Of a stretch of DNA of 64,000 nucleotides, positions 48,631 through 59,121 are shown one piece after another (the first letter of the stretch is position 1; every line of letters begins with the position of its first letter). The notes under the pieces were generated by a model. That model did no database searches. It had not been told where the DNA came from and saw only the letters and a list, made by a program, of their open reading frames with translations. Source of the stretch: Winogradskyella psychrotolerans (GTDB lineage: Bacteria; Bacteroidota; Bacteroidia; Flavobacteriales; Flavobacteriaceae); the NCBI RefSeq assembly GCF_018860545.1, contig NZ_JAHKPN010000044.1:62001-126000 (forward strand), read 5' to 3'. Position numbers and translations under genes: made by a program.

Positions 48631-49401
48631 GTGTACCCAATAATAGCATACATAAAATTCCTATTCAATTCCTCCAATCAGCACGGAGTCCACTCCCCTT
48701 TTGTTTATAATTTTGTCACCAAATGCCTTTATGACAAAACGAAATATGAAGCCTACACTAAACTTGAGCACTATAAAAAAGAGTTACGCAACTCAAAAAC
48801 AACGCTACAAATAACAGAATTAGGCGAAGGCTCAAAAACTTTAGACGCTAATCTCAGACATGTATCTAAAATGGCAAAGACCTCTAGCAGTTCTAAAAAA
48901 GATGCACAGCTTTTATACCGACTTTCAAAATATTTTGGGTTTAAAAATAGTTTAGAACTAGGTACGTCTCTTGGCATGGGAACTTATGCTTTAGCATTAG
49001 CAAATCCAACTTCACAGATTATTACTATTGAAGGCTGCCCAAACACTTCAGATTATGCCAAATCCAAAATAGTAAATAACAATATAAGGAATGTGGAATT
49101 CTTAGTCGGTAATTTTATGGATACAATTCCCAATTTAAAAGAAGAGACTTATGATTTTATTTTCTTCGATGGACATCATAACAAAGAGGCTACTATTCAA
49201 TATTTCGAAGCCTTATTACCAAAAGTACATAATGACTCTGTTTTTGTTTTTGATGACATTTATTGGTCCAAAGGCATGACGGAAGCATGGGAATACATCA
49301 AAAATCATGATGCTGTTACGGTGACCGTTGATGGCTTTCATTTAGGGTTCGTGTTTTTCAGAAGAGAACAAGTCAAAGAACATTTTAAAATTAGAATGTA
49401 A
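48631..49401 (+). CDS. SAM-dependent O-methyltransferase-like protein
   Basis: 256 residues of the class I methyltransferase fold. The GVHSPFVYNFVTKCLYD start is conserved in flavobacteria. The SAM site reads SLELGTSLGMGTYALALAN, and DFIFFDGHHNKEATIQYFE and DDIYWSKGM are later motifs of the family. Translation starts with GTG at 48631. The substrate is unknown. Confidence 0.85.
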   Translation: MYPIIAYIKFLFNSSNQHGVHSPFVYNFVTKCLYDKTKYEAYTKLEHYKKELRNSKTTLQITELGEGSKTLDANLRHVSKMAKTSSSSKKDAQLLYRLSKYFGFKNSLELGTSLGMGTYALALANPTSQIITIEGCPNTSDYAKSKIVNNNIRNVEFLVGNFMDTIPNLKEETYDFIFFDGHHNKEATIQYFEALLPKVHNDSVFVFDDIYWSKGMTEAWEYIKNHDAVTVTVDGFHLGFVFFRREQVKEHFKIRM

Positions 49402-49567
49402 CAGGAATGTCACCCTGAGCGCAGTCGAAGGGTCTTACAAAATCAATCCACTTTTTAATAATTTACCTTAGATTGTAACAACCCAACAATTTAAACGTCT
49501 TATTGTTTCAACTGACTTTTAAATTCTTTTATCTTGCAAAAGGTTTAAGCAACAATATCTTTTATAT
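49402..49567. repeat. Intergenic region with dispersed GAGCGCAGTCGAAGGG repeat
   Basis: ACCCT (49412-49416) and AGGGT (49429-49433) form a short stem around GAGCGCAGTCGA, a repeat element common in flavobacterial intergenic DNA. Downstream, TTG (49534-49536), 19 nt, TATCTTTT (49556-49563) is close to a promoter but lies so near the ATG at 49568 that its role is doubtful. Confidence 0.55.
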
Positions 49568-50254
49568 ATGAGCGGCAATGTCATCGAAATTAGAAACATC
49601 ATTAGAGATTTTAAATTAGGACAAGAGATTGTTCATGTTTTAAAAGGTATCGATTTAGACATCAAGCGTGGAGAATATGTGGCCATTATGGGACCATCAG
49701 GTTCTGGAAAATCGACATTAATGAATCTATTAGGTTGCTTAGATACCCCAACTGCAGGTTCCTATAATCTAAACGGAAATGACGTCAGCCAAATGTCAGA
49801 CGACGAACTCGCCGATATTAGAAACACAGAAATCGGATTCGTATTTCAAACCTTCAACCTACTGCCAAGAACCACAGCTTTAGATAATGTCGCTTTACCA
49901 ATGGTCTATGCAGGATTCTCAAAAAAAGACCGTATCGCACGTGCCACCGAAGTCTTAACCGATGTAGGCTTAGCAGACCGTATGGATCACAAACCTAACC
50001 AATTGTCAGGTGGACAACGGCAACGTGTCGCTGTAGGAAGAGCCTTAGTTAATAAGCCCTCAATCATCTTAGCCGATGAACCAACAGGAAACTTAGATTC
50101 TAAAACAGGAGTAGAAATCATGAAACTCTTTGGAGATATTCATGCTGCAGGAAACACCGTAATCATGGTAACGCATGAAGAAGACATTGCAGCCCACGCT
50201 AAGCGTGTCATTCGTTTACGCGATGGTGTTATTGAGAGTGATACGTTTAATTAG
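49568..50254 (+). CDS. ABC transporter ATP-binding protein (LolD/MacB type)
   Basis: 228 residues. Walker [11 protein letters not shown]-loop [17 protein letters not shown], signature [15 protein letters not shown] and Walker [16 protein letters not shown] are all typical of the LolD/MacB/FtsE group of type VII ABC systems. No permease gene is adjacent, so the transported substrate is unknown. It might serve lipoprotein release or an export pump. Confidence 0.93.
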   Translation: MSGNVIEIRNIIRDFKLGQEIVHVLKGIDLDIKRGEYVAIMGPSGSGKSTLMNLLGCLDTPTAGSYNLNGNDVSQMSDDELADIRNTEIGFVFQTFNLLPRTTALDNVALPMVYAGFSKKDRIARATEVLTDVGLADRMDHKPNQLSGGQRQRVAVGRALVNKPSIILADEPTGNLDSKTGVEIMKLFGDIHAAGNTVIMVTHEEDIAAHAKRVIRLRDGVIESDTFN

Positions 50255-50693
50255 TAGGCAGTGGTCAGTTGGCAGTAGGCAGTGGTCAGTAAAACAGTGG
50301 TCGGTATTCAGTTGTCAGTGGTTAGTAGGCAGTGGTCAGTAAGACAGTATTCAGTGGTCAGTAGGGAGTTACTTTTAGCCTTTAGGTCAACATAGTCATC
50401 ATCAACTAAAAACTCTATTCTCTATTCTCTATTCTCTATCCTCTATTCTCTATTCTCTATTCTCTATTCTCTATTCTCTATTCTCTATTCTCTATTCTCT
50501 ATAATCCTGACTCTTGGTTGTTGCATCCTGCCTCGTTCCAACTAATCATCAACCAACAACTATATCTTCTATCTTCATCCTCAAATCTCAAAACTTTCCA
50601 CTTCACACTTCTCTCTTTACACTTTTAACTTTCCACATATAATTTTTTAATCATAATTCTCAACGTTTCACTCATAACGCTTAACTTTGAAAT
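50255..50693. repeat. Low-complexity intergenic region with CTCTATT tandem array
   Basis: 439 bp without a gene. The first part (50258-50372) repeats variants of CAGTGGTCAGT. The second (50413-50502) is about 13 copies of CTCTATT in tandem with one C substitution. The last part is AT- and C-rich, and TAACTTTG (50682-50689) is an exact -7-type match too close to the next ATG to be certain. No spacers or CRISPR-like structure are present. Confidence 0.8.
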
Positions 50694-51269
50694 ATGAAAG
50701 TATACACAAAAACAGGAGACAAAGGCACAACCGCACTTTTCGGTGGCACAAGAGTTCCTAAACATCATATAAGAATTGAAAGCTACGGCACCATAGACGA
50801 ACTCAATTCACATATTGGCTTAATTAGAGATCAAGATATAGATCAATTGTACAAAAACGCTTTGATGGATATTCAAGATCGGCTATTTACAGTCGGAGCT
50901 ATTTTAGCAACAGACCCTGAAAAAGCAACATTAAAAAGTGGAAAAGACCGATTGAACATCCCAAAGATTTCCAGCGAAGACATTGAACAGCTAGAAAAAG
51001 GAATGGATCTTATGGAAGACAGCCTTCCTCCAATGACGCACTTTGTTTTACCTGGTGGTCATCAAACGGTGTCATTCTGTCACATTGCACGTACAGTATG
51101 CCGTAGAGCGGAACGTTTGGCGTCGCACCTTAACGACATAGAACCATTTCAACCCGAAACTTTAATGTATATTAATAGACTATCTGACTACCTTTTTGTG
51201 TTGGCACGGAAGTTGTCACATGACTTACACGCTGAAGAGATAAAATGGATTCCGAATAAAGAATCTTAA
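50694..51269 (+). CDS. PduO-type ATP:cob(I)alamin adenosyltransferase
   Basis: 191 residues. It begins with the hallmark MKVYTKTGDKGTTALFGG and ESYGTIDELNSHIGLIRD, and has RTVCRRAERLAS and SDYLFVLARK motifs. It converts cob(I)alamin to adenosylcobalamin. Length and motifs match PduO-type enzymes closely. No cobalamin biosynthesis genes lie nearby, so it probably serves imported corrinoid. Confidence 0.95.
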   Translation: MKVYTKTGDKGTTALFGGTRVPKHHIRIESYGTIDELNSHIGLIRDQDIDQLYKNALMDIQDRLFTVGAILATDPEKATLKSGKDRLNIPKISSEDIEQLEKGMDLMEDSLPPMTHFVLPGGHQTVSFCHIARTVCRRAERLASHLNDIEPFQPETLMYINRLSDYLFVLARKLSHDLHAEEIKWIPNKES

Positions 51270-51280
51270 TTAAGTCGTCA

Positions 51281-51321
51281 GTTCGAGTGTTTCGACTTTT
51301 TTGTCGAAATGTATCGAGAAC
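51281..51321. repeat. Dispersed inverted repeat after the adenosyltransferase
   Basis: TTTCGAC (51290-51296) and GTCGAAA (51303-51309) form a perfect 7-bp stem around a T run, with outer arms GTTC and GAAC. It lies 11 nt after the stop codon and may act as a transcription terminator. The surrounding 361-bp gap up to 51630 has no gene except this and the DUF2795 promoter. Confidence 0.6.
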
Positions 51322-51575
51322 AGAGTTTTAATGATAAGTTCGACTCTTGATACTAGCTTATTGGATTAAAAAAATCAATAAATTTACTCGAATTTATGAA
51401 CACCAAAACTCAAAAGCACAAGATTAAAAAGCAAAATTTAGTCTGAAATAAAAGTTGAAAAATTACACGTTCTTTTTATTAATGATAAAACATTTATGAG
51501 TAGATTTTGAAAGGTTCAAAACACCTACCTATAAATGTTCTGCAAGACCGGTAAATTAATTAATTTGATTTTTTC

Positions 51576-51605
51576 TTGGATTGTTCAACTAAAAATTTAT
51601 TTTTG
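51576..51605 (+). promoter_or_regulatory. Promoter for the DUF2795 gene
   Basis: TTG (51576-51578), 19 nt, and TATTTTTG (51598-51605) match the Bacteroidota TTG-N19-TAnnTTTG consensus in both boxes. The predicted start site leaves a leader of about 20 nt before the ATG at 51631. This is the best promoter match in the window. Confidence 0.72.
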
Positions 51606-51630
51606 CAAAAATTAAATTACACACGCAATT

Positions 51631-51852
51631 ATGTATTGGACATTAGAATTAGCATCTTATTTAAGTGATGCACCTTGGCCAGCAACCAAAGATGAGCTTA
51701 TTGACTACGCAATTAGAACAGGATCACCATTAGAAGTTGTTGAAAATTTACAAGCGATAGAAGATGAAGGAGATTCTTATGACTCTATTGAAGAAATTTG
51801 GCCAGATTATCCAACTGATGAAGATTACCTCTGGAACGAGGATGAATATTAA
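51631..51852 (+). CDS. DUF2795 domain protein
   Basis: A 73-residue, highly acidic protein. The sequence MYWTLELASYLSDAPWPATK with DELIDYAIRTGSP fits the DUF2795 fold, and the C-terminal third (DEGDSYDSIEEIWPDYPTD) is nearly all acidic or aromatic. Close relatives are very conserved in flavobacteria, but the function is unknown. It has its own promoter and terminator and is thus monocistronic. Confidence 0.88.
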   Translation: MYWTLELASYLSDAPWPATKDELIDYAIRTGSPLEVVENLQAIEDEGDSYDSIEEIWPDYPTDEDYLWNEDEY

Positions 51853-51867
51853 CACATAAAATTATCA

Positions 51868-51909
51868 CAAAAAAGTCTCTTGCGTTATCTTAACTAAGAG
51901 ACTTTTTTT
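51868..51909 (+). terminator. Rho-independent terminator after the DUF2795 gene
   Basis: AAAAGTCTCTT (51871-51881) and AAGAGACTTTT (51896-51906) form an 11-bp stem with a 14-nt loop and a T run. The A-run on the other side makes it effective in both directions. Confidence 0.85.
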
Positions 51910-52103
51910 ATTTTGGGATGTTATTTTATTCCGATTCCGAAATAAAACCGATAAACCATAGACTGTCCCCTTGAGTGGACTTTAGGGGTGCTTTTATTTA
52001 ATAATTCAATGAATTAGAAGCATCACATTTTTAAAATATTGAAAAACGAACTGAAATTAACAATAAAGATTGATACCAATCAATCCGTTACAAACATTAT
52101 TAT

Positions 52104-55100
52104 ATGACCTTTTTAGATAAAGTACTTAAAGTTTTTGTTGGAGATAAATCCAAACAAGACGTTAGTGCCATTAAGCCTATTGTTGAAAAAATAAAAACGT
52201 TCGAAAAAGCTTTAGAAGCTTTATCAAATGACGAACTTAGAGCAAAAACAGCTGAATTTAAAGCAAAAATTGCCGAAGCAAGACAACCGCTTCAAACTAA
52301 AAAAGAAGACCTTTTAGCAAAAGCACAGGTTACTGAAGATATTGATGAACGCGAGGACATGTATCTTGAGGTCGATAAAATTGATGATGATATCTACGAG
52401 GTTACAGAAGGAGTTTTAAATGACATTCTACCAGAAGCATTTGCTGTGGTCAAAGAAACTGCAAAACGTTTTGTTCACAATACAGAGATCCCAGTGACTG
52501 CAAATGCTTTTGACCGTGAAATTTCTGGTGACAATGATTATGTAACTTTAGAAGGTGACCAAGCCATTTGGGCTAACTCTTGGGATGCTGCAGGGAAGCC
52601 AATTACTTGGGACATGATTCATTATGATGTGCAACTTATCGGTGGTATTGCCATGCACCAAGGAAAAATTGCAGAGATGCAAACAGGTGAAGGTAAAACG
52701 TTGGTAGCAACACTTCCAGTATATTTAAATGCATTGGCTGGTAAAGGAGTGCACTTAGTAACGGTTAATGATTACTTGGCAAAACGTGATAGCGCATGGA
52801 TGGCACCAATTTTTCAATTCCATGGAATGAGTATTGATTGTATCGATTACCATCAACCTAATTCTGATGCACGACGTAAAGCCTATAATGCAGATATCAC
52901 TTACGGAACCAATAATGAATTCGGATTCGATTATTTACGTGATAACATGGCGCATTCTCCTGGTGACTTAGTACAACGTCCACATCACTATGCTATTGTC
53001 GATGAGGTCGATTCTGTATTAGTCGATGATGCACGTACACCATTAATTATTTCTGGTCCAGTGCCTAGAGGCGACGAGCACGAGTTTGATGCACTTAAAC
53101 CTAAAGTACAACAAATTGAAGAAGTACAACGTAAATATCTCATCGGTGTTTTAGCAGAAGCTAAGAAATTAATCGCAGCTGGTGATACTAAAGAAGGTGG
53201 TTTTCAATTACTACGAGCATACAGAGGTATTCCTAAAAATAAAGCCTTAATTAAGTTTTTATCGGAAGAAGGTATCAAGCAATTACTTCAAAAAACGGAA
53301 AACTACTACATGCAAGATAACAATAGAGAGATGCCAAAAGTTGATGCAGAACTCTACTATGTTATTGATGAAAAAAATAATCAAGTTGAATTATCTGATA
53401 AAGGTGTTGAATTCTTATCAGGAAAAGATGATCCTAATTTCTTCGTGATGCCAGAGATGGGAACTGAAATTGCTAAGATTGAATCTCAGGGATTATCTTC
53501 TGAAGAAGAAGCCAATCTTAAAGAAGATTTATTTAGAGATTTCGGAATTAAATCGGAACGTATTCATACTTTAAATCAATTATTAAAAGCTTACGCCTTA
53601 TTTGAAAAAGACAATCAATATGTTGTGATGGACAACAAAGTTATGATTGTCGATGAGCAAACAGGTCGTATCATGGATGGTCGTCGTTATTCAGATGGAC
53701 TGCACCAAGCGATTGAAGCTAAAGAAAATGTAAAAATTGAAGCGGCAACACAAACATTCGCAACCGTTACCCTTCAAAATTACTTTAGAATGTACCGCAA
53801 ATTGTCTGGTATGACAGGTACTGCGGTCACTGAAGCAGGTGAGCTTTGGGAAATCTATAAATTAGATGTGGTTGAAATTCCAACCAACCGACCAATCGCT
53901 AGAGATGATAGAGACGATTTAGTATACAAAACAAAGCGTGAAAAATACAACGCGGTTATTGATGAAGTAGTTAGCTTATCTAATGCCGGAAGACCTGTAT
54001 TGATTGGTACAACCAACGTTGAGATTTCAGAACTTTTAGGAAAAATGTTGAGTATTCGTAAAATAGACCATAACGTCTTAAATGCAAAACAACACAAAAA
54101 AGAAGCTGACATTGTAGCCCAAGCTGGTAATGCGGGACAAGTAACTATTGCCACCAATATGGCTGGTCGTGGTACCGATATTAAGTTGAGCGACGAAGTA
54201 AAAGCAGCAGGTGGTTTAGCCATTGTGGGTACGGAACGTCACGATTCGCGTCGTGTCGATAGACAGTTACGTGGTAGAGCTGGTCGTCAAGGAGATCCGG
54301 GAAGTTCACAGTTTTATGTGTCTTTAGAAGATAACTTGATGCGTTTATTTGGTTCTGAGCGTATCGCTAAGATGATGGATAGAATGGGCTTAAAAGAAGG
54401 AGAAGTGATTCAACACGGCATGATTTCTAAGTCTATTGAGCGCGCACAGAAAAAAGTTGAAGAAAATAACTTTGGTGTTCGTAAGCGTTTACTAGAATAT
54501 GATGATGTTATGAACGCACAACGTGAAGTGATTTACAAGCGTCGTCGTAATGCTTTACATGGAGAACGTTTGAGAGTTGATTTAGCCAATATGATTTTTG
54601 ACACCTCTGAAGGTATAGCTATCACCAACAAAGATGCTAATGATTTTAAAAACTTTGAGTTCGAATTAATTCGTTATTTCTCAATGGAGTCTCCTATTTC
54701 TGAAACTGAATTCGGAAAAATGAACGCCACAGATATTGCGGGTACAATTTACAAAGCAGCCTTTAAGCATTATCGCGAAAAAATGCAACGTGCCGCAGAT
54801 TTAGCCTTTCCTGTTATTGAAAATGTATATGATACGCAACGCGACAAATTCAAACGTATCGTTGTCCCATTTACAGATGGAGTTAAGAATTTACAAGTGG
54901 TAACAGATTTACAAAAAGCTTACGAGACTAAAGGTACACAGTTAATTAATGATTTTGAAAAGAACATTACTTTAGCCATTGTAGATGATGCTTGGAAAGT
55001 ACACCTACGTAAAATGGATGAGCTTAAGCAATCCGTGCAGCTAGCTGTACATGAGCAGAAAGATCCATTATTAATTTATAAGTTTGAATCTTTTGAGCTG

Positions 55101-55460
55101 TTTAAAGCGATGATTGATCAAGTGAATAAAGATGTAATTTCATTCTTATTTAAAGGTGAAATACCTCAAGAAACAGCGAACACCATTCAAGAAGCAAAAC
55201 AACGTAAGCAAGAAAAATTAGAAACTCAAAAAGACGAGATTCAAAATTTAGACGAACGCGCATCACAAAGCAGACAAGCTGGAGAAGGAGCATCGCGCCA
55301 ACAACAGCAAGTCGTTGAAACTATTGTGAGAGACCAACCAAAAATTGGGCGTAACGATAAAGTGACGATTAAACATGTGATGAGCGGAGAAGCCAAAGAC
55401 GTTAAATACAAGCAAGCCATTCCTTTAATTGAAAAAGGAGAATGGGTACTTGTAGAATAA
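52104..55460 (+). CDS. secA: Preprotein translocase ATPase SecA
   Basis: 1118-residue motor for Sec-dependent export. Walker A-type AEMQTGEGKTLVATLP lies near residue 195, the DEAD region DEVDSVLVDDARTPLIISG near 298-316, the second helicase region with MAGRGTDIKL and RQLRGRAGRQGDPGSS near 680-725. It is longer than the roughly 900-residue E. coli form because of Bacteroidota inserts. The C-terminal zinc-binding tail is missing and is replaced by DKVTIKHVMSGEAKDVKYKQ, which is normal for this phylum. Followed by a strong terminator. Confidence 0.96.
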   Translation: MTFLDKVLKVFVGDKSKQDVSAIKPIVEKIKTFEKALEALSNDELRAKTAEFKAKIAEARQPLQTKKEDLLAKAQVTEDIDEREDMYLEVDKIDDDIYEVTEGVLNDILPEAFAVVKETAKRFVHNTEIPVTANAFDREISGDNDYVTLEGDQAIWANSWDAAGKPITWDMIHYDVQLIGGIAMHQGKIAEMQTGEGKTLVATLPVYLNALAGKGVHLVTVNDYLAKRDSAWMAPIFQFHGMSIDCIDYHQPNSDARRKAYNADITYGTNNEFGFDYLRDNMAHSPGDLVQRPHHYAIVDEVDSVLVDDARTPLIISGPVPRGDEHEFDALKPKVQQIEEVQRKYLIGVLAEAKKLIAAGDTKEGGFQLLRAYRGIPKNKALIKFLSEEGIKQLLQKTENYYMQDNNREMPKVDAELYYVIDEKNNQVELSDKGVEFLSGKDDPNFFVMPEMGTEIAKIESQGLSSEEEANLKEDLFRDFGIKSERIHTLNQLLKAYALFEKDNQYVVMDNKVMIVDEQTGRIMDGRRYSDGLHQAIEAKENVKIEAATQTFATVTLQNYFRMYRKLSGMTGTAVTEAGELWEIYKLDVVEIPTNRPIARDDRDDLVYKTKREKYNAVIDEVVSLSNAGRPVLIGTTNVEISELLGKMLSIRKIDHNVLNAKQHKKEADIVAQAGNAGQVTIATNMAGRGTDIKLSDEVKAAGGLAIVGTERHDSRRVDRQLRGRAGRQGDPGSSQFYVSLEDNLMRLFGSERIAKMMDRMGLKEGEVIQHGMISKSIERAQKKVEENNFGVRKRLLEYDDVMNAQREVIYKRRRNALHGERLRVDLANMIFDTSEGIAITNKDANDFKNFEFELIRYFSMESPISETEFGKMNATDIAGTIYKAAFKHYREKMQRAADLAFPVIENVYDTQRDKFKRIVVPFTDGVKNLQVVTDLQKAYETKGTQLINDFEKNITLAIVDDAWKVHLRKMDELKQSVQLAVHEQKDPLLIYKFESFELFKAMIDQVNKDVISFLFKGEIPQETANTIQEAKQRKQEKLETQKDEIQNLDERASQSRQAGEGASRQQQQVVETIVRDQPKIGRNDKVTIKHVMSGEAKDVKYKQAIPLIEKGEWVLVE

Positions 55461-55508
55461 AAATATACCGTCACACTGAGCGCAGTGCTTATTAAAAATT
55501 TGTAAAAC

Positions 55509-55539
55509 ATCCTGATGTAACCCATCAGGATTTTTTTTT
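55509..55539 (+). terminator. Rho-independent terminator after secA
   Basis: ATCCTGATG (55509-55517) and CATCAGGAT (55523-55531) form a perfect 9-bp stem with a 5-nt loop, followed by nine T. It ends the secA transcript. A palindromic GAGCGCAG element lies between the stop codon and the hairpin. Confidence 0.92.
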
Positions 55540-55710
55540 GATACAAGTAAGATCACGTCGGTATTCCACCGTTTTTTTTCGTCGGTAGGTGTCAAAAAAC
55601 TTTACAACACTAAAAATCAAATTAACTCAAATTCCTAAATCTCATTAGGTTTTAGTAACTTTAAAACAACAATTCAATCCATCACTCAAAACACCCAACC
55701 CTTCTAACAT

Positions 55711-55817
55711 TCCAATCATCCAATCATCCAATCATCCAAAAATCCAAAAATCTAACAATCTAACAATCCAACAATCCAACAATCTAACAATCCAACAATC
55801 TAACAATCCAACAATCT
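55711..55817. repeat. Period-8 tandem repeat before the lipoprotein gene
   Basis: About 13 units of 8 bp, first of TCCAATCA type and then AACAATCY type, run up to the ATG at 55821. The remaining part of this 360-bp gap after secA contains no gene. Changes in repeat number would alter the leader spacing of the next gene. Confidence 0.8.
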
Positions 55818-55820
55818 AAA

Positions 55821-56501
55821 ATGAAACACATCTTCTCTGCATTAATTTTCACAGGACTAATATTATCTTGTAATTCAACAGACAAAACAAATACAACCCC
55901 AAAAGATTCCAATAAAAAGGAAACCGAACTACAAACAGCTTCACTAGAAAGCAACACACAATTAAAACCTATTGATTCAGACGACGCTTTAATTGCCACC
56001 GCATTAATGTCAGCTCCAGAAGCCAGCCGATCAGGATGTAAAGTCATAGGTTATAATATGGCAGGCGAATTTGTAACCTTAAGAGAAGGTGATAATGAAT
56101 TTATTGTTTTGGCAGACGACCCTAATAAGGACGGCTTTAGTTCTGCTTGTTATCACAAAGATTTAGAACCATTTATGGCAAGAGGACGTGCTTTAAAAGC
56201 AGAAGGTAAAAAACATCAAGAAATCTTCGATATTCGTGAAGAAGAAATGAAAGCCAGTAAATTTAATATCACTTCAGGAGCAACCTTACATATCTATGCC
56301 GGACCAAAAGCGGAGTACGACCCTAAAACAGCAAAAGTAGATGGTGCAAAATTACGCTATGTGGTGTATCTCCCTTGGGCTACAGCAGAATCTACAGGTT
56401 TACCAGAAGCACCAGTGGCCTCAAATCATCCCTGGATTATGAATCCTGGTACGCATAGAGCACATATTATGATTTCTCCTATAGCAGCAGCCAATCATTA
56501 A
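55821..56501 (+). CDS. Hypothetical lipoprotein
   Basis: 226 residues. The N-terminus has a signal with LILSC as lipobox, then a low-complexity Thr/Lys/Glu linker (about 20-60) and a compact domain ending PWIMNPGTHRAHIMIS. It is not assigned to a named family by me. It should be anchored to a periplasm-facing membrane. The tandem repeat ends 3 nt before the start codon; the downstream hairpin is a terminator. Confidence 0.75.
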   Translation: MKHIFSALIFTGLILSCNSTDKTNTTPKDSNKKETELQTASLESNTQLKPIDSDDALIATALMSAPEASRSGCKVIGYNMAGEFVTLREGDNEFIVLADDPNKDGFSSACYHKDLEPFMARGRALKAEGKKHQEIFDIREEEMKASKFNITSGATLHIYAGPKAEYDPKTAKVDGAKLRYVVYLPWATAESTGLPEAPVASNHPWIMNPGTHRAHIMISPIAAANH

Positions 56502-56546
56502 AAGCTAAGGCCATATAATGGCTCAGGCCAACCCATACCATAAAAA

Positions 56547-56576
56547 AATCTTGATGTATCGCATCAGGATTTATTT
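56547..56576 (+). terminator. Hairpin terminator after the lipoprotein gene
   Basis: AATCTTGATG (56547-56556) and CATCAGGATT (56562-56571) form a 10-bp stem with one T-G pair, followed by a short T-rich tail. It is a variant of the secA terminator hairpin with the same stem sequence. Confidence 0.65.
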
Positions 56577-56833
56577 GATACCATTACAAAAAACAGTAAC
56601 CATCAACCCTATAACGTTCATATTTTTATGGATATATACGTAACGTGACGTACTAAACTTTAAAAAGTATTGCGTAGTTTTATAAACTAAGTACGGAGTG
56701 CTATAGCTTTAGTTATTCAGAATTAAAGAAGGGATAATGTGAGTGATTACTCTGTTATAACACGTTGGCAGTAATTTGGGAAAACCAACAAAGATTAGTA
56801 ATTCCTAACAATATTCAGAAACTCATAAACATT
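56577..56833. other. Left boundary of the cassette array
   Basis: No gene is seen here. GTTGGCAGTA at 56764-56773 is the first cassette junction and is the exact reverse complement of TACTGCCAAC at 58940-58949. The preceding sequence lacks the conserved inner part of the 166-bp repeat, so the left end has only the right-hand boundary of such a site. Whether it is an attI-like or secondary site is open. Confidence 0.5.
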
Positions 56834-57859
<1,026 letters not shown>

Positions 57860-57899
57860 TATAAGTCTTATCAAAAAAATAATTTTCATATAAAACTAA

Positions 57900-58964
57900 A
57901 TGACTAAAAAGGAAACTATAATAAAAGCAATCACAGAAATGGATATTGACTTGTTTGATATCTGTTTAGACAATGACAAAGCATATATGGAAGTTTCTAA
58001 AGAGTTATTTATTAAAACTTTAAGTAATACGTTTGAGAACTTAAAAAAACAAGGAGTAACCAAATTTGAAAAAGCATCAAAAGGTACTTGTAACAAATGC
58101 TACAAAGGTTGCAGTGGTTATACTTTTTTGACAAAAAATAATGATTATTTAGATTTACTTTTTAAAGAAGAAAATAATGAAGTCGTAGATTTATTTAGAT
58201 GTAGTGATTTTAAAAATGAGGAAAATCTAGTTAAGAAAAATTGTATTTATTTTAGGTTTAAAAAAGACGAAAGTAAAAACTACAATCCTTCATCTCATAT
58301 TGCCACACTACAAAAACAAGTGGAAATTGCTGTAAAAGAATTTGAGGAATTTGAGAACAAAATTACTGATATTGAGGAGTTCGTTTTTTGGTTTCAACAC
58401 AATAAAAAATTACATAATTCCGTAAAGGACTTACATTGGGATTATAATTTTGTTTGGTCTTTTTTATCAATTTATGTGACAATTGAGAATTTTAACGAAT
58501 TAACAAAAAATCATAATTCTGCTAAAAAGGCACTTGCTGAATTTGATAATTCTTCAGAAAAATCAATGATTGATTGGTTAATAAAATACGAGAAAAGTAA
58601 TTTACGATTTACAAGTGGCTACGAAAAAACTGAAAATTGGGAAAAGTCAAATCTAATTCTTTTTAAAAATGGAGAAACATTTTTTGAAACTGGCGGAGAA
58701 ATAAACTTGTATAATAATGTTTTAGTAGATATTAAAGAATATAAAGAATCAATCCAATTTTCCGACTTGTTTAGTAAGCATTATTGGGAATATGAAAAAA
58801 AGTATGCACCAACCAAAGAACTATTTGAAGTCTATGGAGATTTTGAAATCGAACTATCCGAATATCTATCAGCACGGAATTTATATCCCGAAATTTTAAA
58901 GAAACATAAAATAAAAACGAAAGAAAAACAAGAAAAAACTACTGCCAACACCGTGTATAATTAA
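57900..58964 (+). CDS. Hypothetical protein with Cys motif, second gene of cassette 1
   Basis: 354 residues. A possible metal site lies at Cys64-x2-Cys67-x3-Cys71 (GTCNKCYKGCSG), with further cysteines in LFRCSDF and VKKNCIYF. The rest is hydrophilic, with many Phe and Lys. The family is not recognised. Its last codons (TANTVYN-stop) lie inside the repeat that begins at 58940, so the reading frame ends within the recombination-site sequence. Confidence 0.72.
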   Translation: MTKKETIIKAITEMDIDLFDICLDNDKAYMEVSKELFIKTLSNTFENLKKQGVTKFEKASKGTCNKCYKGCSGYTFLTKNNDYLDLLFKEENNEVVDLFRCSDFKNEENLVKKNCIYFRFKKDESKNYNPSSHIATLQKQVEIAVKEFEEFENKITDIEEFVFWFQHNKKLHNSVKDLHWDYNFVWSFLSIYVTIENFNELTKNHNSAKKALAEFDNSSEKSMIDWLIKYEKSNLRFTSGYEKTENWEKSNLILFKNGETFFETGGEINLYNNVLVDIKEYKESIQFSDLFSKHYWEYEKKYAPTKELFEVYGDFEIELSEYLSARNLYPEILKKHKIKTKEKQEKTTANTVYN

Positions 58965-59105
58965 TTGCTTTTTTAGGCTTACTCACGAAAATTCCTGCGG
59001 AATTTTCTCTGGCAAGTAAAAGTTTGCTAACTTAGTTGCTAAACCACGCAACACCCAAGCGCAGCGAACAGACGAAGTAAACCATACACAAAACCGTTAG
59101 CACAC
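58940..59105 (+). repeat. attC-like cassette repeat 1
   Basis: 166 bp. The left outer arm TACTGCCAAC is complementary to the 5' junction at 56764; the right end GTTAGCACAC starts the next cassette. Inner arms GTGTAT and ATACAC can pair, a perfect AAAATTCC-TGC-GGAATTTT hairpin follows the left part, and GTTGC ... GCAAC forms a further stem. AAC and GTT triplets stand at the attC-like positions. The GTTRRRY core consensus is not exactly met. Confidence 0.7.
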
Positions 59106-59121
59106 ATATGACCAACCAATA

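Noticed and set aside
50413-50502. Direct repeats resembling a CRISPR array
   Set aside because: The unit is only 7 bp and contiguous, with no spacers and no cas genes.
53855-54223. Minus-strand open frame of about 120 codons within secA
   Set aside because: It lies wholly inside secA on the opposite strand with no family features; it is an antisense shadow.
56765-56833. Upstream start for the first cassette gene
   Set aside because: The extra 23 residues would begin at the cassette junction and lie in sequence without coding character; the ATG at 56834 is more likely.
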